Shown: one piece after another, positions 20,112-64,000 of the stretch
How the letters are laid out: the number at the start of each line of letters is the position of its first letter
How positions within the stretch are numbered: the first letter of the stretch is position 1
NCBI GenBank assembly: GCA_025617745.1
Contig: CM046861.1
Span: 12,114,516 to 12,178,515 of the forward strand
Source: Heliocidaris erythrogramma
Lineage: Eukaryota > Echinodermata > Echinoidea > Camarodonta > Echinometridae
Direction: 5' to 3'
DNA: 64,000 bases
Program-made: the position numbers and the translations under genes
The notes under the pieces: generated by a model
Seen by the model: only the letters and a program-made list of their open reading frames with translations
Told to the model about the DNA's origin: nothing
Databases searched by the model: none

Positions 20112-20646
20112 CTGTCTGTATGGAAAATGGTGTTAGAAATTTAGAATTAGAGGGAAGATCAAAATATAAGAAAAATTTGAGCAAATTTGATGTCTGTTTT
20201 TGACTGCTGAAACAGTGAATGTTTGCTAGTCCCGCATAAGTTTGGGCCTATCATTGGGATCAATGGAACCTTGATATCATACCGTCTCCGATATTGTCGC
20301 TCATTACAGTCCCTCCCATTAATGTGTGCTGTTTAACCTGCCTTTGTGCTTCGCTCTGCTTTATATGTGCATTGATGCATCCTGAAGCTGTAATAGCTTT
20401 CAGGGGGGGGGTGGGGGGGGGGGGTCTCAAAGACTCAAAGATTAATTTATTAATATTTATAGTTCCCTTGGTCTAATTTTACTCAAAATCAATTTTGGTG
20501 AAAGATTGAATAGATCTTGCTTTTGGCCTTCTCGTGAAAGAAGCCACCGGTCATCGAGTGTGTACATACACACTGCCGTGTAAAGTCAATGGAGGATGTG
20601 AACCCTCATAGGCAATTACACGCAATAAACTGCATGTACAAAGCCC

Positions 20647-20670
20647 GGGGGGGGGGGGGGGGGGGGGGGT
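20647..20670 (+). repeat. G-run next to the assembly gap
   Basis: About 24 G ending 65 bases before the N block. Such runs often stop sequencing or assembly and may explain the gap's position. Confidence 0.8.
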
Positions 20671-20734
20671 TTCTCACGTATATTGGGTATAGGGGGACGT
20701 GCCGCTGGGAAGGGTGATTATTTGAAGAAAGATC

Positions 20735-21234
20735 NNNNNNNNNNNNNNNNNNNNNNNNNNNNNNNNNNNNNNNNNNNNNNNNNNNNNNNNNNNNNNNNNN
20801 NNNNNNNNNNNNNNNNNNNNNNNNNNNNNNNNNNNNNNNNNNNNNNNNNNNNNNNNNNNNNNNNNNNNNNNNNNNNNNNNNNNNNNNNNNNNNNNNNNNN
20901 NNNNNNNNNNNNNNNNNNNNNNNNNNNNNNNNNNNNNNNNNNNNNNNNNNNNNNNNNNNNNNNNNNNNNNNNNNNNNNNNNNNNNNNNNNNNNNNNNNNN
21001 NNNNNNNNNNNNNNNNNNNNNNNNNNNNNNNNNNNNNNNNNNNNNNNNNNNNNNNNNNNNNNNNNNNNNNNNNNNNNNNNNNNNNNNNNNNNNNNNNNNN
21101 NNNNNNNNNNNNNNNNNNNNNNNNNNNNNNNNNNNNNNNNNNNNNNNNNNNNNNNNNNNNNNNNNNNNNNNNNNNNNNNNNNNNNNNNNNNNNNNNNNNN
21201 NNNNNNNNNNNNNNNNNNNNNNNNNNNNNNNNNN
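20735..21234. other. Assembly gap (500 N)
   Basis: Exactly 500 unknown bases, a conventional placeholder length. Open frames spanning it are artefacts. True distance and continuity between the NOC4L side and the LIMK side cannot be judged from this sequence. Confidence 1.
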
Positions 21235-21420
21235 ACGACGGGGCGGCGAGCGGGAGAATTCCGTGCGATGCCGATGGAACTGCATTATGAGTGACTCATA
21301 TTCTGAAAACGTGAATGGATGCGAAATGTGACAGATATGACTAGGTGCTCACGTGCAAGGCAATGCCTGGAACTTGGCATAGATATTATAAAATCTGTAT
21401 CAGTATCTTAAAATAATATA

Positions 21421-21840
21421 GGATTTGAAGGTTTGCATGGTGAAGTTGTAATTCAGAAAAAAGTTTTGCGGTAGGCCTAGACCTACAACCATGTGAGTTG
21501 GAATAACTCCACGTTCTGGTCAGAATGCTTTGGCCGTCGTCAGGAGAATAAGAAGAGCGAGTAAATCAGCAGAATTTATATATGAAGCGGTAGAAATTCT
21601 ACAGCTTCATAACTTGTTTGTAATGTTAGGCAATTCACTTTTAAAAATGGAGGCAAACAACATCACGGAAAGTGAATTGCCTAACATTACAAACAAGTTG
21701 TGAAGCTGTAGAATTTCTACCGCTTCATATATAAATTCTGCTGATTTATTCGCTCTTCTTATTCTCCTGACGACGGCCAGAGCATTCTGACCGGAACGTG
21801 GAGTTATTCCAACTCACATGGTTGTACCGCAAACCTTTTA
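21421..21840. mobile_element. Long foldback element
   Basis: The arm 21484-21642 (ACAACCATGTGAGTTGG ... GGCAATTCACTT) returns inverted at 21669-21825 with a few mismatches (GTCAGAATGCTTTGG against CCAGAGCATTCTGACC). The loop is only about 26 bases. Flanking words AAGGTTTGCATGGTGAAG and TTTTGCGGTA recur at 28704-28760. No coding capacity. Confidence 0.85.
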
Positions 21841-22404
21841 TCTTAAAATAGTTGAGAATTCTATCAAGATAAGTTTGTTAGATAATTTACTTTAGTCTTT
21901 AGACTTTACTTCATTCATTCATCAGGTGCCGTCCTGAGACGGGTTGGTGACTATGCAATTCCATCTTCTTCGATCATAAGATCTTCTACGAACCTCTCCA
22001 AAGCAAATTCCAGTCCACTGCTTAATGTTATCAAACCAAGTGATCCGTTGTCTACCTCTTTCACGTTCCCTTCTAGCATTCCTTCAAGTAATTACTTAAT
22101 CTGCAGTCCTCCTAATTTAGATTAATCAGTAAGTAAGTTATAGCACAACAAGTTAGACTAGAGTCTCTAGACTCCTAAAGTTAGTCCTCGTAGAAGCGCG
22201 CAGCTGATTTTTGAGACTCTCTCCCACTTGAGAGACTGCCTGTGATACGATATTGAAGACTTTGCTAACAAGAGGACAATATAAATAATATCAACAACAA
22301 GAGTCAACACTTTTTCTCAGCCAATATTTTTTTCTCTCTCAGGTCAAATGCCCATTTGTTTTGTGTGTGGATCGCAAAAAAAGTGTCATGAAAACAAAAG
22401 TCAG

Positions 22405-22618
22405 GCCCGTAGCCAGGGTTTCTAAAGGGGTGGGTCGTTTTTGGCAAAAGTGGACTTTTCTTGTCATAATCAATATACCGAAGGCAGGTCCTTGCTAGGG
22501 GGGTCCGATTAAAGGTGTGTGTGTGTGTGTTTTTTTTTTTCATGAAAAAGCGGACCTCAGCCCAAGAAGGGGGGGGGGGTCGTCCGACCCCTCCGACCCC
22601 CCTCTGGCTACGGGCCTG
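22405..22618. mobile_element. Element with inverted ends CAGGCCCGTAGCCAGG / CTGGCTACGGGCCTG
   Basis: Clear terminal inverted repeats about 214 bp apart, with a GT microsatellite and a G-tract inside. This terminus type is widespread in invertebrate genomes (general knowledge, not checked). Confidence 0.75.
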
Positions 22619-23659
22619 AAAGTAGATGGTGAATTTTTAAAGTAGATGGTCGAAAGGTAGATGTTGAAAGGAGTAATTTTTCATGAGTAATCTGCTTATC
22701 ACATTTTCAAGCTGAGCCAAGTTGATCCCTTTGCAGCATATGTAAGCAAAGAAAATTTGTATCCGAAATGGGAGATTGTATCCCAAACAGGTTACCAGAA
22801 TTCTTGACAAAAGTCTCTGACAATGGAGACAGTCTCCCAAATGAGAAAGAGTCTCCCATATTGGCTGTGCACTTATACTGAATATTCAGGCTCTGTCTCT
22901 GAACAGAGACACTAGTTAGCCCTGGCTTGGACATCTCAATGAAAGTGGTGTTGTGTATTTCAGTGGGATGTCTGCAGACTTGTACTTGAAAAGATGATTT
23001 TTTTTTTGGTAAAGTAAAGTCCAGACAAAATTTTGAGATTCATGACCTCTCTCGGCTCAAACTAACAACTTGTATGAGAAGAGATTCTGTGTGAGTAACG
23101 TTAGTGTCAAGGGGCTTTTACATTGTATTTGCTAGAAGATTTTGAGAGGGGGGTGGGGGAATGTCGGCTGTCAAAAACAGAACATGCTTGGAAACCCTAC
23201 CGACAAGGTACCTGAAATATTTTTACAAGAAAAGAAGAGGAAGGGTTATCAGTTTTTCAAATTTGAAGACAAGGAAAAGACTCGGCACTCACACATATAT
23301 GCGAGGTTGTAAATAACCTCGCACTCTGTACCTCTGTACTGTACAATAGGGATTGCCTCCTATAGGCATGTACAATCTCGAGCTCATGTGAGAGCTTCAA
23401 AGGAGCAAGATTACTAGCCAAAATCAACCTGAAAATTTCACTTGATCTGTGTCATAAATATCCAATTAAAGATGTTGTCTGGAATTCAGATATATTTTCT
23501 CACCCTAAAATGTGTAAAGGAAGTATTTTCCTAGAATTATGCTGATTATTCTGGTGTTTTATATAACTTTATAGTGGTCGACCACTTCCGAAATTGACAT
23601 AGTCCTACATACATGTAGGGATAGCTTGATTGAATACCAGCCTATAGTACTTTGAAGAT

Positions 23660-24060
23660 TAAAAAAGAAGAAGAGGAGGAGGAAGAAGAGGAAGAGGAAG
23701 AAGAACAACAAAAACAACAAGCACAAGAAGAAGAAGAAAAAGAAGAGAAAGAAGAAGATGAAGAGGAAGAGGACAAAGTACATGTAGAAGAAAAAGAAGG
23801 AAGAGAAATCTAAAAGAAGAGAAAGAAGAAGATGCGGAAGAGGAAGAAGATGAGGAAGAGGAAGAAGATGAAGAAAGAGAAGTCTTAATAAAAAGAGGAG
23901 AGGGAAGAAGAAGATAAAGGAGGAGAGATGAAGGAGTAGGAGGAGGAGGAGGAGTCTAATAAAAAGAAGAGGAAGGAGGAGAAAGAGAAAAAAGTAGGAG
24001 GATAAGGAGAAGAAGAAGTCTAAAAGAAAAAGGAGGGGGAGAGTAGAAGAAGAAAAATTA
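23660..24060. repeat. GAA/GAG purine-rich tract
   Basis: About 400 bp, nearly all purine, dominated by AAGAAG and GAGGAGGA. Coding-looking Glu/Lys frames here are low-complexity artefacts. Confidence 0.9.
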
Positions 24061-25283
24061 GAAATTGTATGAACTAAGATGACAGTGGTGCATTAGGATT
24101 GGGGGGGGGGGGGGGGGCGGCAAAATGTCCCCTCCATTTAAGCATGTACATGTACTCCTAAAGAACAAGAGCACAGTTTACATTAATGTCCTGACAGATG
24201 CTGCCACCCATTTCCCCATTTCCCATTTATAGCGCACATACATGTATGTATGTAAGATAAAAAGAATAAGCATTCTAAAAACTAAATTATATGATAGATA
24301 AACCTCAAAGAGGAAAACATTATTTTAAAAAAGTAATTTTTCCATGAAGAATTTTGTACTCCAAATGCAACATGTCAATTTTGGGAAAGTAAAGTCATCA
24401 TATGAGTCAGGAAAGGTCTTGTGACTCTGCATTACAGCCCAAGAGTCAGTATCTTTCCTTGTAATGGATAATTACATGTATATTTCCTGACTTTGTGATT
24501 GTTTGTTGTAACTGTAATTTAATACAAATTTTATACTTTTATAACAAGAGGTTCTATGTCTTGTTAGGTAATCACTCTGTTAGATATCAAGATTTGTATT
24601 ATACATGCATATATATACATGTATATATGGAGTGTAATGGAATACCTGATTGTATGTAAAAATGAAGAAAGGGTCCAATGCAAAAGCTCAAGAACATATC
24701 AAGAAAGAAACTAAGAAAGAGATGATCTTGAAATTCAAAAATTATTGATTACTTGATGGGAAATATTCTTTTCTTTAATATATGGAGGGGGGGGGGGGGG
24801 GGGGGACATGTAATATCCAGACGCTATTGTTTTATTAGCCCTTAACCCCTTTATTCTCCCTTTCCCTTTTCTTCTCCCCCCCCCCCCCCCCCCATTTTTT
24901 CAGTTCCCCCTTTTCCCTCTTTTTCCTCATTATTAGGGGAGGAGGCATTTGGGTCCTCTGTTTTGGATTCACCTTATTTTCAATTTGAGTTCAAAACATT
25001 CATTTCATTTAATCATCATTTTTCTAAAAGGAATTTCAGTAGTTTTTAATAAACCAAGTATACAGTGCTCAAGCTCAGTATTAAAAAAAAAGAAGAAGAA
25101 GAATGGGGAAATCTTACTAATAATAAACATGATCTTGTCTGGTACATGTACTGTAATAGAAGTATAGAGTGCAATCATTTTATCCAATCCACTGACATAG
25201 AATATCATCACATTTTTATCTTGAATGTTCATATCTCACTCCCCCCCACTCGTGTTTTATTTTGTATTCTCATCTCTCTGTAG

Positions 25284-63723
<38,440 letters not shown>

Positions 63724-63728
63724 GTAAG

Positions 63729-64000
63729 TACATCTCACATTTCTTCATCACTTAAGGTCCTTGAGAATGAAACAGCTAAAATGTTGCATGTATGAGGAGG
63801 GGTTTTTCTTTTTCTTTTTATCTTGTGGATGGGAGAGGGAACCCAAGTCAGACTTAGGTTCCAGAGCAGAGTTTTTATGATATCCTGTATTTTCTTCACA
63901 CTCCTTAACAGTGAACCAATGGGGTTTATTTACATCTCACATTTCTTCATCACTTAAGGTCCTTGAGAATGAAACAGCTAAAATGTTGCATGTATGAGGA
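63729..64000 (+). repeat. 70-bp identical direct repeat after the last LIMK exon (period 202)
   Basis: 63729-63798 (TACATCTCACATTTCTTCATC ... GTTGCATGTATGAGGA) recurs without a change at 63931-64000 and is cut by the window edge. It starts 6 bases after the exon end, so the donor itself is not duplicated. Confidence 0.93.

Noticed and set aside
20674-21294. 200-residue open frames on both strands across the N block
   Set aside because: They consist of unknown bases and are not evidence of coding.
22637-22934. Minus-strand exon candidate upstream of LIMK
   Set aside because: Repetitive GTCTCCCATATTGG-type words, opposite strand, no conserved residues.
23559-24060. Glu/Lys-rich or Phe/Leu-rich frames
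   Set aside because: GAA/GAG microsatellite translation only.
21235-25283. Missing first LIMK exon
   Set aside because: I looked for an ATG-containing segment ending in phase 1 before a good donor and found none that I could support.

Overview
The window is animal nuclear DNA. It is AT-rich, with long introns that obey GT-AG rules, dense dispersed repeats, microsatellites and one 500-base run of N that marks an assembly gap (20735-21234). The protein fragments look like a marine deuterostome invertebrate. Several repeat families (for example the unit at 37285-37690 and the tRNA-headed SINEs) resemble repeats I associate with sea urchin genomes, so an echinoid is the best guess. That assignment is inferred from memory of repeat style and was not tested by a search.

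Two conserved genes can be assembled exon by exon with matching splice phases. (1) NOC4L, a nucleolar factor for 40S ribosomal subunit maturation, lies on the minus strand. Eight exons are present, from the start codon at 15926 down to 222, and the C-terminal part runs off the left edge. Its first intron (8013-15776) is crowded with foldback elements, a repeat-array element, a CpG-rich segment and several copies of a locally duplicated CpG-rich module. (2) A LIM domain kinase gene (LIMK) lies on the plus strand. Ten exons between 25284 and 63723 encode two LIM domains, a PDZ domain, a Ser-rich linker and the start of the kinase domain. The first exon was not found, and the rest of the kinase domain lies beyond the right edge. 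LIMK transmits Rho/ROCK and PAK signals to actin by phosphorylating cofilin.

Between the genes, 16.0-25.3 kb holds repeats, two weak minus-strand exon candidates of unknown identity (19285-20111) and the gap. Because the gap separates the two genes, their adjacency is an assembly statement and not something read directly from sequence. Inside the long LIMK intron 52807-59608 sit two opposing small open frames. One is a plus-strand fragment with a PYxxFEP-type motif like the C-terminal domain of P2X7-type proteins. The other is a minus-strand THAP-type zinc finger with a full C2CH signature and one frameshift. They meet at two striking palindromes.

The most unusual feature is in the 3' half of LIMK. 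Four separate tandem duplications involve or touch LIMK exons: the PDZ/linker exon tail, the catalytic-lysine exon, the following exon, and the sequence just after the last visible exon. They leave decayed exon copies in the introns. A second theme is a pair of unrelated repeat families with the same architecture, each with C-rich hairpin termini enclosing an internal array of units of roughly 150-160 bp.
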